Source of the DNA: Alphaproteobacteria bacterium
GTDB taxonomy: Bacteria; Pseudomonadota; Alphaproteobacteria; UBA9219
NCBI GenBank assembly: GCA_019233975.1
Contig: JAFALY010000030.1
Span: 65,550 to 129,549 of the forward strand
DNA length: 64,000 nucleotides
Reading direction: 5' to 3'
Shown piece by piece: positions 9,034 through 19,102 of the stretch. Position numbers and translations under genes: made by a program. Below the pieces are notes generated by a model. The model had not been told where the DNA came from and did no database searches. It saw only the letters and a program-made list of their open reading frames with translations. How positions within the stretch are numbered: position 1 is the stretch's first letter; every line of letters starts with the position of its first letter.

Positions 9034-10691
9034 GGGGTTCTCACACGTTCAACGGGGCACAAATCCAGATTACCACTAGGATAAAGACGATCCAGAACCT
9101 TTTGGCAAGCCCGCCATGACGGCCGCAGGTTGAAATAAGACAACGCGTCATCGGCAAAGTGATGCTGCCATGGCGTTACCATGATCATCAGGCGGCCTTT
9201 GTGGCTGTCGACCTTGTCATGAATAAGGCGGTTAATGCCCTTATTTTCATCGGGACTGGAAAAATTGCTTTGTATCCGGACAAAGGTAACATCGGGCGGA
9301 AATAACGGGATAACGTGGGAAAACGGGTCAAACCCCGCCATCAAGACCATCAGGTTCGATGTGTTGCCAAGGGGTGGAATATCAGCCTCAACCGCGTGAT
9401 CGAGCCACCCCTGATGCCGCCCCCAGTTACCGCCTTGTATGGAGCAGGCAATAATGCCCAGTATGAACAAGCTGGCCACCTGCCGCGTCGCAATCCTAAG
9501 CGGCAGTAAATCGATCGCCAGAACGATAAGCAGCGGCGCGAGCATCTCAAGCGGCACGGCGTAGCGATAAACGCAAAACATCACAAGCCATACGAAATAA
9601 CTTATCGCCACCATCGTCATCAGGTACGGCGCAACGGCAGCCTGCCCAACGCCATCGGCGCGGGCGCGATCCTTGCCGAAGATCAGGCGCAAAATAACAC
9701 CGAGCGGCAACAGGATGTAAAGCGCCAGCAACCGCCAGTCACGCCATTCAATCTCACCCACGCGGTAGGGGCTGTCCGTGAACACCCATGGGAACAGCAG
9801 AAAATCATGCAAGCTGCGTGTTACAAATTGTGTGTCGCGGGCACTGGACAACGGCGCAAGGGGCGATTTGAAGATCTGATTAAAATAGGGGAACAGCGGG
9901 CTGCCGAAATGCGTTTGCAGGAAATGTGCCCAATGCCCCAGCGCGAGCGCAACACCTGCTAAAACGCCAAGGCCAAAGCCAAAAGCAATCAACACACGCC
10001 GCATCAACGGGCCACGCATGGCAACAATCGCCCCGCATAGACCGACGCAGAAAGTGACGCTGGGTAGTTTTAACCCCATCATTGCGCCCGCGGGCAGGCC
10101 AAAAAGAAGCGCCAGCAGAATGGCGCGCCACCATGCGGTACTGAATAACTGCCCCTGATAACGTAGCAGCAGCAAGGCTGACGTAAATACGCCCAGACTG
10201 GTTATATTATCGCCGAAATTAGTGCCGATAAGGGCGATACCGCCGCCGCCCAACATTCCCATTAAGGCAAGCACGGCGGACACAATAACTTTCTGCCGCG
10301 TGTTGTTGATAACCAGCGCGGCATAGCACAGCATAAAAAGAAGGCTGTAATTTATCCCTTGTACAGCCCCCAGAATGAAGGCAGCCACACGCGCAGGCAC
10401 ATGCGTTGCGAGCAGATAATAGGGAACATCAAGTGTCGGGTTATAAAACCACGGTGTTTGCGAGGGCAGCAGGTCAACATCATACCGGCCATTCAGAAAG
10501 GCGTACGCGTTATACCAGTGGTAATTACGCAAATCCCAGTTCGCGTCCTGCCCTAACCAGAGCGCGAGCACGCCAAAGAAGAACGGCATCGCAAAAAGGA
10601 AAAACAACGCCAGTTTACGCGCGCGGTGTCCACGCGGCGGCATAAGAAGAATCGTCTCAAAAGAGCTGTTATTTTGAAAAGCTGGAATCAT
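9030..10691 (-). CDS. polytopic GT-C-like membrane glycosyltransferase
   Basis: A 553-residue protein with roughly ten or more hydrophobic segments and a soluble C-terminal domain from about residue 440. After the first membrane helix comes DANWDLRNYHWYNAYAFLNG (about residues 49-68). Acidic residues in the first periplasmic loop are the hallmark of GT-C transferases that use lipid-phosphate sugars. It is the first gene of an operon with a GtrB-like and a GtrA-like protein, which would supply and flip the donor, so it would transfer the sugar on the periplasmic side. I do not recognise a characterised orthologue. The transferase role is inferred from fold-like features and context. Confidence 0.7.
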   Translation of the reverse strand: MIPAFQNNSSFETILLMPPRGHRARKLALFFLFAMPFFFGVLALWLGQDANWDLRNYHWYNAYAFLNGRYDVDLLPSQTPWFYNPTLDVPYYLLATHVPARVAAFILGAVQGINYSLLFMLCYAALVINNTRQKVIVSAVLALMGMLGGGGIALIGTNFGDNITSLGVFTSALLLLRYQGQLFSTAWWRAILLALLFGLPAGAMMGLKLPSVTFCVGLCGAIVAMRGPLMRRVLIAFGFGLGVLAGVALALGHWAHFLQTHFGSPLFPYFNQIFKSPLAPLSSARDTQFVTRSLHDFLLFPWVFTDSPYRVGEIEWRDWRLLALYILLPLGVILRLIFGKDRARADGVGQAAVAPYLMTMVAISYFVWLVMFCVYRYAVPLEMLAPLLIVLAIDLLPLRIATRQVASLFILGIIACSIQGGNWGRHQGWLDHAVEADIPPLGNTSNLMVLMAGFDPFSHVIPLFPPDVTFVRIQSNFSSPDENKGINRLIHDKVDSHKGRLMIMVTPWQHHFADDALSYFNLRPSWRACQKVLDRLYPSGNLDLCPVERVRTP

Positions 10692-10818
10692 GCAGGAGTT
10701 TGAACATTCTTCTCGTTCACGATCAAGAAATTGTTATATTGTTGCCTGTTCGCCAGTGCGAAAGGGCATCCTTGACCCCTTGCCCGGAAAATAGTCCCTT
10801 AGGGGCCGGAGATTTTGA

Positions 10819-11715
10819 ATGTTTGCCTCAGCCATATACGATACAGCCACGCATACAGCACCCGTACCCGCACTGGACCGCAGCCCATCCGGCGCGTTCA
10901 AAGTTGGGTCAGATGCCCACAAACGCGCGTTCTGTAGCGTACTGATCGACGTATTCGACCCCTATAAGCCGTCCGTTCTGGCATGGCCAAAATTATCAGC
11001 GGATGCAGAAAAACGCCTGACTTCACTGCCGTTCTGGAACATCGCTGTTCAAACAGAGGGGTTTGCATCATCACGCATGCAGGCCATGGCCGACACCATT
11101 GTTGACCCGACGATCAAAGAAGCACTGTCGCTCAACGCCTTTGAAGAAGGCAGGCATAAGCTCGTCATCCGCAACATGCTGCGCTTCTATGGCATTCCGT
11201 TGCAGGAAGAAAAACCTTACAGCACACCACAGAATGCCGAAGCCCTGTTTATCCGCACCGGCTATGGAGAGTGTTTTGACAGCTTCTTTGCCTTTGGTCT
11301 TTTCAAGCTGGCGAAGGACTCCGGCTACTTTCCATCGGAACTTATCGATGTGTTCGAACCGGTGGTTCAGGAAGAAGCACGTCACATTATGTTCTTCGTC
11401 AATTGGGTCGCATGGAATGCAGCCAACAAACCGTTTTTTGCGCGCCTGTGGTTCCGCATGCGTTGCCTGTACGCCCTGGGGCGCGCCGCCTTTAACCGTT
11501 TGAGCCTGGCCAGCGCGGCAGAAGACCACGGCAAAAGCAGCCATAACTTTGTTGTCGTCGGCGGTGAAACGCTGACGATGGGCCTGACCCCGCGCAAACT
11601 CATTGAAACCGCATTGGCCGAAGATACGCGGCGCATGGCACCGTTTAATCCGCATTTGTTGCGTCCGAAGATCATGCCGTTTCTCGCAAAACTCATCCTA
11701 CCCTTCCTACCCTAA
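10819..11715 (+). CDS. ferritin-like diiron-carboxylate protein of unknown function
   Basis: A 298-residue protein with the ligand pattern of a four-helix diiron protein: E80 (VQTEGF), E110-x2-H113 (FEEGRH), E151 (GYGECF) and E186-x2-H189 (QEEARH). The two ExxH pairs and two single glutamates are correctly ordered and spaced for an oxidase, oxygenase or ferritin-like fold. The C-terminal third is basic with hydrophobic stretches and ends KLILPFLP, suggesting membrane association. The ribosome site GGAG precedes the ATG. Alanine dehydrogenase follows 14 bases later on the same strand, so they may be co-transcribed. Substrate unknown; I cannot place it in a named subfamily. Confidence 0.75.
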   Translation: MFASAIYDTATHTAPVPALDRSPSGAFKVGSDAHKRAFCSVLIDVFDPYKPSVLAWPKLSADAEKRLTSLPFWNIAVQTEGFASSRMQAMADTIVDPTIKEALSLNAFEEGRHKLVIRNMLRFYGIPLQEEKPYSTPQNAEALFIRTGYGECFDSFFAFGLFKLAKDSGYFPSELIDVFEPVVQEEARHIMFFVNWVAWNAANKPFFARLWFRMRCLYALGRAAFNRLSLASAAEDHGKSSHNFVVVGGETLTMGLTPRKLIETALAEDTRRMAPFNPHLLRPKIMPFLAKLILPFLP

Positions 11716-11729
11716 CCAGAGAGGTTGCT

Positions 11730-12836
11730 ATGCGTATTGGTGTTCCAAAAGAAATCAAAGTGCATGAATATCGTGTCGGCATGACCCCCGATGCTGTGCG
11801 CGAGATGACATCCGGCGGACATCAGGTTACCGTTCAAACGGGCGCAGGCGAAGGTATTGGCCTGAGCGATGACGCCTATCGCGCCGCTGGCGCCAAGATC
11901 GCCAACGACGCGGCCAGCATTTTTGCCGACGCGGACATGATCGTCAAAGTCAAGGAACCGCAATTGCCGGAATGCGCCATGCTGCGCCCCGGTCAAATCT
12001 TGTTCACCTATTTGCATCTGGCGCCGGATCCGGCACAGGCCGAAGCGCTTTTGAAATCCGGCTGTATCGCGATTGCATATGAAACCGTGACGGACGCACA
12101 AAATCGCCTGCCCCTGCTGGCACCAATGTCAGAAGTCGCCGGACGCATGTCCATCCATGCGGGCGCACATTTTCTGGAGAAGGCGCATGGCGGGCGTGGC
12201 GTGTTGCTGTCCGGCGTGCCGGGCGTTGCTCCGGCCAAGGTTGTTGTTATCGGCGGCGGCGTTGTCGGTTCAAACGCGGCGGCTGTTGCTGTCGGCATGG
12301 GCGCGGATGTCACAGTACTGGATAAATCCCTGCCCCGGTTGGCGCAACTGGATTCCATCTATCAGGGCCGCCTGCACACCATCTATGCGACAGCGGGCGC
12401 GATTGAGGAGCAAGTTTTGGCCGCCGACCTTGTTATCGGTGCGGTCCTAATACCGGGGGCAGCAGCGCCCAAGCTTGTCACACGCAACCATATCAGCCGC
12501 ATGAAAAAGGGTGCCGTTATTGTGGACGTCGCTATCGATCAGGGTGGCTGTGTTGAAACCGCGCGCCCGACAACGCATACGGAGCCAGTCTACACGGTTG
12601 ACGGCATTATCCACTACTGTGTCGCCAATATGCCGGGCGCCGTTGCGCGCACTTCAACCTTTGCACTGAACAATGCCACGCTGCCTTACACGCTGGCGCT
12701 GGCCAACAAGGGTTGGAAGCAGGCTCTGGCCGATGATGCAGGTTTCCGCAACGGCTTGAATGTCGCGAACGGCACCATCACGCATCCGCATGTTGCTGAG
12801 GCGCTGGGCAAAACCTATACGGCTTTTGCAGCCTGA
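11730..12836 (+). CDS. ald: alanine dehydrogenase
   Basis: NAD-dependent enzyme interconverting L-alanine with pyruvate and ammonia in the cytoplasm. The 368-residue protein has the standard length. The N-terminus MRIGVPKEIKVHEYRVGMTP is the family signature and includes the substrate-binding region. The nucleotide-binding motif is VVVIGGGVVGSNAAAVAVGMG (about residues 170-190), followed by an acidic residue in TVLDKSLPRL. The C-terminal VDGIIHYCVANMPGAVARTST segment is also typical. It follows the ferritin-like gene by 14 bases and converges on lexA with five bases between stops. Confidence 0.97.
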   Translation: MRIGVPKEIKVHEYRVGMTPDAVREMTSGGHQVTVQTGAGEGIGLSDDAYRAAGAKIANDAASIFADADMIVKVKEPQLPECAMLRPGQILFTYLHLAPDPAQAEALLKSGCIAIAYETVTDAQNRLPLLAPMSEVAGRMSIHAGAHFLEKAHGGRGVLLSGVPGVAPAKVVVIGGGVVGSNAAAVAVGMGADVTVLDKSLPRLAQLDSIYQGRLHTIYATAGAIEEQVLAADLVIGAVLIPGAAAPKLVTRNHISRMKKGAVIVDVAIDQGGCVETARPTTHTEPVYTVDGIIHYCVANMPGAVARTSTFALNNATLPYTLALANKGWKQALADDAGFRNGLNVANGTITHPHVAEALGKTYTAFAA

Positions 12837-12841
12837 GCCGT

Positions 12842-13534
12842 TCAGTATTTGCGCACCAGCCCCACAAGCTTGCCCTGCACGCGGACATTATCTGCCGGCA
12901 GCAAGCGGGTTTCGTACCGGCTGTTGGCCGGTATAAGGGCGATCTTACCCGCGCGACGTTCGATGTATTTCAGGGTTGCTTCGCTTTCATCGACCAGCGC
13001 CACGACAATTGCGCCGTTTTCAGCCGTGTCGCATTTACGGATAACGACATGGTCACCATCCATGATCCCGGCCTCGATCATCGAGTCACCCGCAACTTCC
13101 AGCGCGTAATGTTCTGATGCATCCCCTACCCCACGGCGTGACGCCAGCAATCCGGCAGGCACATCGATTTGCGTTGAGGGATCGCGTAACGCCTCAATCG
13201 GCGTGCCAGCCGCAATACGCCCATACAAGGGTAGGCTAAGGCTCGACGCAGCAATAACAGCGGCCGATGGAGTTTCTGCGGGAACCGCACGGCTGCTCGC
13301 CTTTTTCCCTGTATCCAGCCCATCCGGCAGTTTGAGGATTTCTAACGCGCGTGCGCGATGCGGCAGGCGTTTGATGAACCCGCGTTCCTCCAGCCCTGTA
13401 ATCAGACGGTGAATGCCGGATTTGGAACGCAGCCCGAGTGCTTCCTTCATTTCATCGAATGAAGGTGGCACGCCGTCCTTGTCCAGATGGTTACGGATAA
13501 GAACAAGCAAATCTTTCTGTTTGCGTGTGAGCAT
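12842..13534 (-). CDS. lexA: LexA SOS repressor
   Basis: LexA represses DNA-damage genes and cleaves itself when RecA filaments form. From the ATG at 13534 the protein is 230 residues: an N-terminal winged helix ([33 protein letters not shown]), a linker, and the S24 peptidase domain. The cleavage bond is A109-G110 (RIAAGTP), the nucleophile S151 ([13 protein letters not shown]) and the general base K189 (ATLKYIE). A longer frame to 13585 exists, but it would run through the SOS box and lacks family similarity, so the shorter start is chosen. Autoregulation is indicated by the box at 13567-13581. Confidence 0.97.
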   Translation of the reverse strand: MLTRKQKDLLVLIRNHLDKDGVPPSFDEMKEALGLRSKSGIHRLITGLEERGFIKRLPHRARALEILKLPDGLDTGKKASSRAVPAETPSAAVIAASSLSLPLYGRIAAGTPIEALRDPSTQIDVPAGLLASRRGVGDASEHYALEVAGDSMIEAGIMDGDHVVIRKCDTAENGAIVVALVDESEATLKYIERRAGKIALIPANSRYETRLLPADNVRVQGKLVGLVRKY

Positions 13535-13566
13535 AGTATCAGCTCCAAGAAGAACAAAACATGAAT

Positions 13567-13581
13567 GTTCTACTTTAGTTC
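13567..13581. promoter_or_regulatory. alphaproteobacterial SOS (LexA) box
   Basis: GTTC-TACTTTA-GTTC is an exact match to the direct-repeat GTTC-N7-GTTC box bound by alphaproteobacterial LexA. It begins 33 bases upstream of the lexA ATG, in the intergenic region shared with gatC. A GAAC at 13552-13555 lies on the lexA side. The site fits lexA autoregulation; an effect on gatC is possible but unproven. Confidence 0.88.
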
Positions 13582-13663
13582 GCATGGTCGGTCAACAAAA
13601 AATTGCGCTGCGCTGCGGGAACAGGTTAAATGGCGACCTTCATCTCAATTCTCCGGAACAACC

Positions 13664-13951
13664 ATGTCCATCGACCTGAAAACAGTCCAACGCATCGCCC
13701 ATTTGTCCCGCCTGAAAATACCGGATACCGAATTGCAACAGGTGCAAGGCGAACTGAACAAGATCCTGGCCTGGGTTGAGCAGTTGAACGAAGTGAATGT
13801 GACGGGCATTGAACCTCTGGCAAACGTCAATGACGAAGCGTTGCGCGGCCGCGACGACGTCATCAATGACGGTGGCAAAGCGGCGGATATTCTGGCCAAT
13901 GCTCCCGCCAAGACGGCCGACTTCTTCACTGTGCCCAAGGTTGTTGAATAA
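13664..13951 (+). CDS. gatC: Asp-tRNA(Asn)/Glu-tRNA(Gln) amidotransferase subunit C
   Basis: GatC stabilises the GatCAB amidotransferase that converts Glu-tRNA(Gln) and Asp-tRNA(Asn) to the amidated forms. The 95-residue protein shows the family pattern: [14 protein letters not shown], then [20 protein letters not shown], then a C-terminal FFTVPKVVE. The ATG at 13664 gives the normal length; the longer frame from 13565 would read through the SOS box. gatA follows after 40 bases. gatB is not adjacent and not in this window. Confidence 0.95.
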   Translation: MSIDLKTVQRIAHLSRLKIPDTELQQVQGELNKILAWVEQLNEVNVTGIEPLANVNDEALRGRDDVINDGGKAADILANAPAKTADFFTVPKVVE

Positions 13952-13991
13952 CCCCCTTCTGCACAACACACCTGTTTCTATTGGATATCCC

Positions 13992-15482
13992 ATGACAAAG
14001 CTGACCAACCTGACCATGACCGAAGCCCTGAAAGGGCTTTCCAGCAAGGCCTTCACCGCAACGGAACTGACCAAGGCGCATATCGACGCCATGCAGACCG
14101 AAGTCGCACGCGGCACAAAAAGTTATATCACTGAAACGCCGGAGCTCGCACTGGCGCAGGCCAGCGCCGCCGACGCACGTTATACCAAGGGCGATGCGCG
14201 CGCCATGGACGGGTTGCCCATCGGCATGAAGGACCTGTACTGCACCAAGGGTGTGCGCACAACGGCGGCCAGCAAGATCCTGGACAATTTTGTGCCGACT
14301 TATGAGTCAACCGTATCGCAGAAACTGTTCGATGCCGGTTGCGTGATGCTGGGCAAAACAAATCTGGACGAATTCGCCATGGGTTCCACCACGATTACCA
14401 GCGCCTATGGCACCAGCATTAATCCATGGTCGGGCAAAGATCCGGCACGTGCCAACCGCCAGTTGGTGCCGGGCGGGTCGTCGGGCGGTTCATCCGCCGC
14501 CGTCGCCGCACGCATCGCCATGGCTGCAACTGCAACCGATACGGGCGGCTCGATACGTCAACCAGCCTCACTGACCGGTACGGTCGGTATTAAACCGACC
14601 TATGGCCGTTGCTCACGCTGGGGTATTGTAGCTTTTGCCTCCTCGCTAGATCAGGCAGGCCCAATGACACGTTCGGTTGAAGATGCGGCTTTGATGCTGC
14701 GCGAAATGTCAGGTTATGACCCGAAGGATTCCACTTCGGCCAACAAGGCAGTCCCCGATTTCACCGCCATGTGCGGGCAGTCGATCAAGGGCATGCGCAT
14801 CGGCATTCCGCGCGAATACCGCATTGACGGCATTGACCCGGAAGTCAACGCGCTGTGGCAAAAAGGCGCCGATATGCTGCGTGATGCGGGCGCTGAAATC
14901 ATCGATATCAGCCTGCCGCACACCAAATACGCCTTGCCCGTTTATTACATCATCGCTCCGGCAGAAGCGTCATCAAACCTCGCACGTTATGATGGCGTGC
15001 GTTTTGGCGTGCGCGTCGAAGGCGAAGGCCTGAACGGCATGTATGAAAACACGCGTGGCGCGGGTTTCGGCAAGGAAGTGCGTCGTCGTATTCTGATGGG
15101 CACCTATGTCCTGTCTGCCGGTTATTATGACGCTTATTACCTGAAGGCGCAGCGTGTCCGCCGTTGCATTCGCAACGACTTCGACACAGCCTTTGCAAAA
15201 TGCGACGCCATTCTGACACCCGCCTCCCCCTCAACCGCGTTTGGCATTGGCGAGAAGATGGACGACCCCATCCAGATGTATCTGGAAGACGTCTTCACAG
15301 TGACCTTGAACCTGGCCGGTTTGCCCGGCATTTGCGTGCCCGTCAGCCTCGCACAAAACGGTTTGCCGTTCGGGTTGCAATTGGTTGGCCGGGCCTTTGA
15401 CGAAGAAACATTGTTCAAGGCAGCATCTGCGCTTGAGAAAGCCGCAAGCTTCACCGCCCTGCCGCCGATGGTGGCCGCTTAA
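13992..15482 (+). CDS. gatA: Asp-tRNA(Asn)/Glu-tRNA(Gln) amidotransferase subunit A
   Basis: GatA is the glutaminase/amidase subunit that releases ammonia for tRNA-bound Glu/Asp amidation. From the ATG at 13992 it is 496 residues. The amidase-signature catalytic triad is visible: K80 (IGMKDLY), S163 (GGSSGGSS) and nucleophile S187 ([11 protein letters not shown]), with the usual 24-residue Ser-Ser spacing. The ATG is preceded by a poor ribosome site (GGATATCCC), and a longer frame opens at 13809 inside gatC, but its extra residues are not amidase-like. The TAA overlaps the stop codon of the convergent TPR gene. Confidence 0.96.
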   Translation: MTKLTNLTMTEALKGLSSKAFTATELTKAHIDAMQTEVARGTKSYITETPELALAQASAADARYTKGDARAMDGLPIGMKDLYCTKGVRTTAASKILDNFVPTYESTVSQKLFDAGCVMLGKTNLDEFAMGSTTITSAYGTSINPWSGKDPARANRQLVPGGSSGGSSAAVAARIAMAATATDTGGSIRQPASLTGTVGIKPTYGRCSRWGIVAFASSLDQAGPMTRSVEDAALMLREMSGYDPKDSTSANKAVPDFTAMCGQSIKGMRIGIPREYRIDGIDPEVNALWQKGADMLRDAGAEIIDISLPHTKYALPVYYIIAPAEASSNLARYDGVRFGVRVEGEGLNGMYENTRGAGFGKEVRRRILMGTYVLSAGYYDAYYLKAQRVRRCIRNDFDTAFAKCDAILTPASPSTAFGIGEKMDDPIQMYLEDVFTVTLNLAGLPGICVPVSLAQNGLPFGLQLVGRAFDEETLFKAASALEKAASFTALPPMVAA

Positions 15483-17080
15483 TCCACTTCAAACACAACG
15501 GCCTGCGGATGCTGACGCAATATGCCGCCGTGCCATTGATGTGGTTTGAGCACGGATGTGTCACCCAAAAGCAGGCGTGAAAGCTCCTTGACGGCATAAT
15601 CAATCGGTACGGACCAATCCCCCGGTCGCATCTGCCGGAAAAGGCGCATGGTCGGGTACCATGGCGTGTCGGCGCGCCCCAGCATCCATCGCCAGTCTGG
15701 GTCGAAGGGCAGCAGCAACCACACAGGCCGCCCCATCGCGCCCGCCAGATGCGCGACCGATGTATCAACCGTGACGAGCAGGTCCAGTTTGGTCATCAAT
15801 CCAGCCGTGTCGGCATAGTCGCCCAGATACGCATCGACATCCAGCAATGGATAGGATGACGCGCTTATATCCGCTTTCGCCCTGCCTTTTTGCAACGAGA
15901 CACCATAACCGGCCCCCACCCGCAGCAGTGGCACGAGTTCCGCGAAGGGCACAGAACGATTGCGGTCGTTGAGATGATCCGGGTTGCCTGCCCAGACAAA
16001 ACCAATACGGGGTTCAGCCACGCCTTGCAGGTGCTGTTCCCATGGTTTGACCCACGCTTCATCAGCCGAAAGATAGGGTTTGAAAACCGGAATATCGTCC
16101 AGTGTTCCGCCGAACAAGGGTGGCAGGCTCATCAAACGCAATCGCGCATCGGCCTGCGGTACGGGTTCATCCAATGACAAAATATGGATGTCCGGCAGAT
16201 TATGGCGCAGCAACCGGACAAGCGGTGGGGTTACCTGCAAGGTAATAGTCTTGGCTTTCAGGCGTAGAAGCGGAATATAGCGCAAGAATTGCAGCGCATC
16301 CCCCATCCCCTGATCTTCATGCAGCAGCAAATGCCCAACAGGCTGCCCCTGCCATAGCGGCACATGTTGGAAACGCTGATCCATATCGCCGCGCTTTTCC
16401 CATTTGCACCAACCTTCGGCAAAGTCGCCGATTTGCAGATGAGCCATTGCCGCCATGCTCCATAACTCATGATTATGCGGACTGCGCGCGCAGGTTCTTT
16501 CAAAATAACGCAACGCTTCTTCGGGATATCCAGCAGACTTCAGGATGTTCCCCAGCGTTTGCAGCATCATGTCCGGTGCTTCGCTTTCTATACGGCGCAT
16601 GACCGCGTGCGATTTCTGCAAATCACCCAACGCGTATAGCAAAAGCGCATAATTACCCAGAAATTTAAGATCATCGGGACGTAGAGCAACCGCGCGTTCA
16701 TGACACAGGCGCGAGCGTTCCAATTCCTTCTTCTCGCGCCACAGAAAACCGGCCATATCCCAAGCCTCGGCAAAGACCGGATCGATGGCAACCGCCTGTT
16801 CTGCTGAATAAAGCGCATCATCGCGACGCCCCAGAATACGCAGGATCAAACAACGGTTATGCCAGGCCATGGCCATGTTGGGGTTGGCCCCCAACGCAGC
16901 CTCAACCAGCCCCAGCGCCAGTTCTTCATTCCCCTTTTGATGGGCAATGATCCCCAACATATGCAGGGCATCCGGATGATGCGGGTCAGTGGCAATCACC
17001 TGTTTGTACAGGACAGCCGCTTCATCCACCGATCCTTTCTGATGCAATGCGAAGGCGCGATTAAGCAGGTCAGACGTCAT
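15479..17080 (-). CDS. TPR protein with C-terminal GT9-like glycosyltransferase domain
   Basis: A 533-residue protein. Residues 1 to about 240 are successive tetratricopeptide repeats ([48 protein letters not shown]). The C-terminal half has a GT-B / heptosyltransferase-like (GT9) region with [35 protein letters not shown], and [20 protein letters not shown] near residue 440. Such fusions are frequent in alphaproteobacteria with polysaccharide or flagellin glycosylation; the acceptor is unknown. It stands alone between convergent gatA (stop codons share bases) and a divergent chemoreceptor. Confidence 0.8.
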   Translation of the reverse strand: MTSDLLNRAFALHQKGSVDEAAVLYKQVIATDPHHPDALHMLGIIAHQKGNEELALGLVEAALGANPNMAMAWHNRCLILRILGRRDDALYSAEQAVAIDPVFAEAWDMAGFLWREKKELERSRLCHERAVALRPDDLKFLGNYALLLYALGDLQKSHAVMRRIESEAPDMMLQTLGNILKSAGYPEEALRYFERTCARSPHNHELWSMAAMAHLQIGDFAEGWCKWEKRGDMDQRFQHVPLWQGQPVGHLLLHEDQGMGDALQFLRYIPLLRLKAKTITLQVTPPLVRLLRHNLPDIHILSLDEPVPQADARLRLMSLPPLFGGTLDDIPVFKPYLSADEAWVKPWEQHLQGVAEPRIGFVWAGNPDHLNDRNRSVPFAELVPLLRVGAGYGVSLQKGRAKADISASSYPLLDVDAYLGDYADTAGLMTKLDLLVTVDTSVAHLAGAMGRPVWLLLPFDPDWRWMLGRADTPWYPTMRLFRQMRPGDWSVPIDYAVKELSRLLLGDTSVLKPHQWHGGILRQHPQAVVFEVD

Positions 17081-17220
17081 ATCAACCGTTACTGGTGTAA
17101 GGGGTCTTAAATTTATTTAATGACTATTGCAAAATATTAGTTAACATAAAACAGTGCACTTTAGAGTAAGGTACAAATATCAGACGCCCTTCCTACCACG
17201 CACCTTGCACGGGGTTACGC

Positions 17221-18645
17221 ATGATCATGTTCGGTCAGGCCAAGAAAGATGTCGATGTCATTGATTCCTCGGTAGTTGAGAAGGTCCTCGTCGGAATCAA
17301 CCAACAGGTCAGCCGATTGGCTATCCTGCTGACCGATATAGTCGGCAATGCCGAAAACATTACCAAGGAAAGCGAAGCAGGCAGCAAAAGCGCCGAAGAA
17401 TTGCTGGGGTTGGCTCAGGAGTTTTCAAGCAAGACCAAAAACCTTTCGCAAGAAATGCAGCAGGTAGCCGGCACAATCGCCGTCGCTGCCGCCAGCCTTG
17501 ATGTATCCAGTGAAAAAATCCGCATATCCCTGTCCAAAACGGAAAAGCTGATTGGTTCAGTCCGGTCTGCCGAAACTCTATTATCCAGTCTTGAAACATC
17601 ACTTCAATCAGCCAGTCAGACATCCAAGGAAATTCGGTCGATTGCTAAACAGACCAACCTGCTGGCCCTTAATGCCACCATCGAGTCCGCCCGCGCGGGG
17701 GAAATGGGGCGCGGCTTTGCCGTCGTTGCAGGCGAAGTTAAAACGCTCGCCAATAAAACAAAAACGGCAACCGAGGAAATAGACCGGGCATTGGAACAGA
17801 TTACCGGTGCCGCACGCAGTTTGATTGTACAGGGGGCTGAGAACGCCAAGATTGCCACCGATGTTTCCAGTGACACGTCCACCATCATCCAGATGACCGC
17901 AGATGCTGCTGACACCCTGCACCAGATACGCGATCAGTCATCGCATATCATTCAAACCACCGCCGACAATGAAGCCGGCTTTGCCCGCCTGACCGATATT
18001 ATCAGCAAGGTGAGCAAGTCGCTGATTACAACCTCCGGTGAAATCGCCAAAGCTTCCCATAATTTGGGCGGCCTGAATGATATGGCCGAGGCAACGCTAT
18101 GGGATATCGCAAAGACCGGCATTGCGACGGATGACACGCCCATCATCGAAGCGACCAGAAGCGCAGCAAAAGAGATTCAGGGAGTCTTCCAGCGTTCAGT
18201 CGATGAGCGCGTCGTCGTTCTGGACGATTTATTCGACGATGATTACCAACCCATTCGCGGCACGACGCCGTTGCAGCATATAACGCGCCACACCAGCTTT
18301 ACGGACATGGTTCTGCCCAAAATTCAGGAAGCCCTTTTGGCGTTTGATAAAAGAATTGTGTTCGCCTGCTGCTGCGACCGCAATGGTTATATTGCTACAC
18401 ATAACCTGAAATTTTCGAAGCCTCAGGGCGCGGACCCCGTATGGAACACCGCCAATTCGCGCAATCGCCGCATCTTTGATGATCGCGTGGGCCTGGCATC
18501 AGGCCGCAACACGGAACCTTTTCTGCTGCAAATCTATCGCCGTGATATGGGTGGCGGACAGTATGTCCTGATGAAGCATATATCTTGCCCGATTAAGGTA
18601 AGCGGCAAACATTGGGGTGCGCTGCGGTGTGCCTTTACCGCGTAA
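17221..18645 (+). CDS. soluble methyl-accepting chemotaxis protein with C-terminal sensor-like domain
   Basis: A 474-residue chemoreceptor without membrane segments. The signalling helical hairpin comes first: the tip lies near residues 138-185 and contains [20 protein letters not shown] and [17 protein letters not shown]. The sensory part is C-terminal (about residues 360-474): [19 protein letters not shown], then [31 protein letters not shown] and [11 protein letters not shown]. This tail resembles a conserved Cache/PAS-like module that I have seen on other soluble receptors, but its ligand is unknown. C363, C364 and C365 form an unusual Cys triplet. It is monocistronic, divergent from the TPR gene. 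Confidence 0.88.
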   Translation: MIMFGQAKKDVDVIDSSVVEKVLVGINQQVSRLAILLTDIVGNAENITKESEAGSKSAEELLGLAQEFSSKTKNLSQEMQQVAGTIAVAAASLDVSSEKIRISLSKTEKLIGSVRSAETLLSSLETSLQSASQTSKEIRSIAKQTNLLALNATIESARAGEMGRGFAVVAGEVKTLANKTKTATEEIDRALEQITGAARSLIVQGAENAKIATDVSSDTSTIIQMTADAADTLHQIRDQSSHIIQTTADNEAGFARLTDIISKVSKSLITTSGEIAKASHNLGGLNDMAEATLWDIAKTGIATDDTPIIEATRSAAKEIQGVFQRSVDERVVVLDDLFDDDYQPIRGTTPLQHITRHTSFTDMVLPKIQEALLAFDKRIVFACCCDRNGYIATHNLKFSKPQGADPVWNTANSRNRRIFDDRVGLASGRNTEPFLLQIYRRDMGGGQYVLMKHISCPIKVSGKHWGALRCAFTA

Positions 18646-18742
18646 GCCACTATTACTAACAGTAATTATAATGGTGCGCTGCACATCTATACTGCGCCGC
18701 ACAACACTTTATCATTTTCTCTAAAATACTTAATCAACCAAT

Positions 18743-18757
18743 TTAACGTACAGTTAA
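18743..18757. promoter_or_regulatory. candidate CtrA box upstream of DUF485-actP
   Basis: TTAA-CGTACAG-TTAA is an exact full CtrA consensus (TTAA-N7-TTAA), 49 bases upstream of the DUF485 ATG. The motif is established for Caulobacter and relatives; use of this copy is inferred. Confidence 0.55.
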
Positions 18758-18805
18758 GAAGAATCAGCCTCTCTTTACTGCGCAGTCACCGCCATGGAGG
18801 TATTT

Positions 18806-19102
18806 ATGACTACACCGGTTGCCCAACTCCCTGAATTCAAGGAATTGATACAGAAGCGAAGAGCTATAGCCCTTCCTCTGACCATCATTATGCTGTTGGC
18901 CTATTTCGGCTTTATTCTGACCATTGCCTTTGCACCAGATGTATTAAGCCAGAAGGTCGGCAGCGGCGTCACCAGCTTAGGGATTGCAATCGGTTTTGGT
19001 CTCATCCTGCTGACTTTTATTGTCACAGGCGTTTTCGTTCACCAGTCCAATCAAAAGCTCGAAGGTCTGATTGACACTATTCACAAGAAGATTGGGGAGT
19101 AA
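18806..19102 (+). CDS. DUF485 membrane protein (YjcH-like)
   Basis: A 98-residue inner-membrane protein with two predicted membrane helices (about residues 21-43 and 56-80) and the N-terminal [19 protein letters not shown] segment typical of DUF485. These proteins are encoded directly before ActP-type acetate symporters, as E. coli yjcH is before actP. The ATG at 18806 is chosen because GGAGG lies 6 bases upstream; the ATG at 18794 would place that ribosome site inside the gene. The stop overlaps the actP start (TAATG). The molecular role of the family is unknown. Confidence 0.88.
   Translation: MTTPVAQLPEFKELIQKRRAIALPLTIIMLLAYFGFILTIAFAPDVLSQKVGSGVTSLGIAIGFGLILLTFIVTGVFVHQSNQKLEGLIDTIHKKIGE

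Noticed and set aside
17107-17120. TTAA-N6-TTAA in front of the chemoreceptor gene
   Set aside because: The spacer is 6 rather than 7 and lies in very A+T-rich DNA, so it is not called a CtrA site.
18650-18672. Short ATTACT-AAC-AGTAAT hairpin after the chemoreceptor gene
   Set aside because: A 6-bp A+T stem without a T run is too weak to call a terminator.
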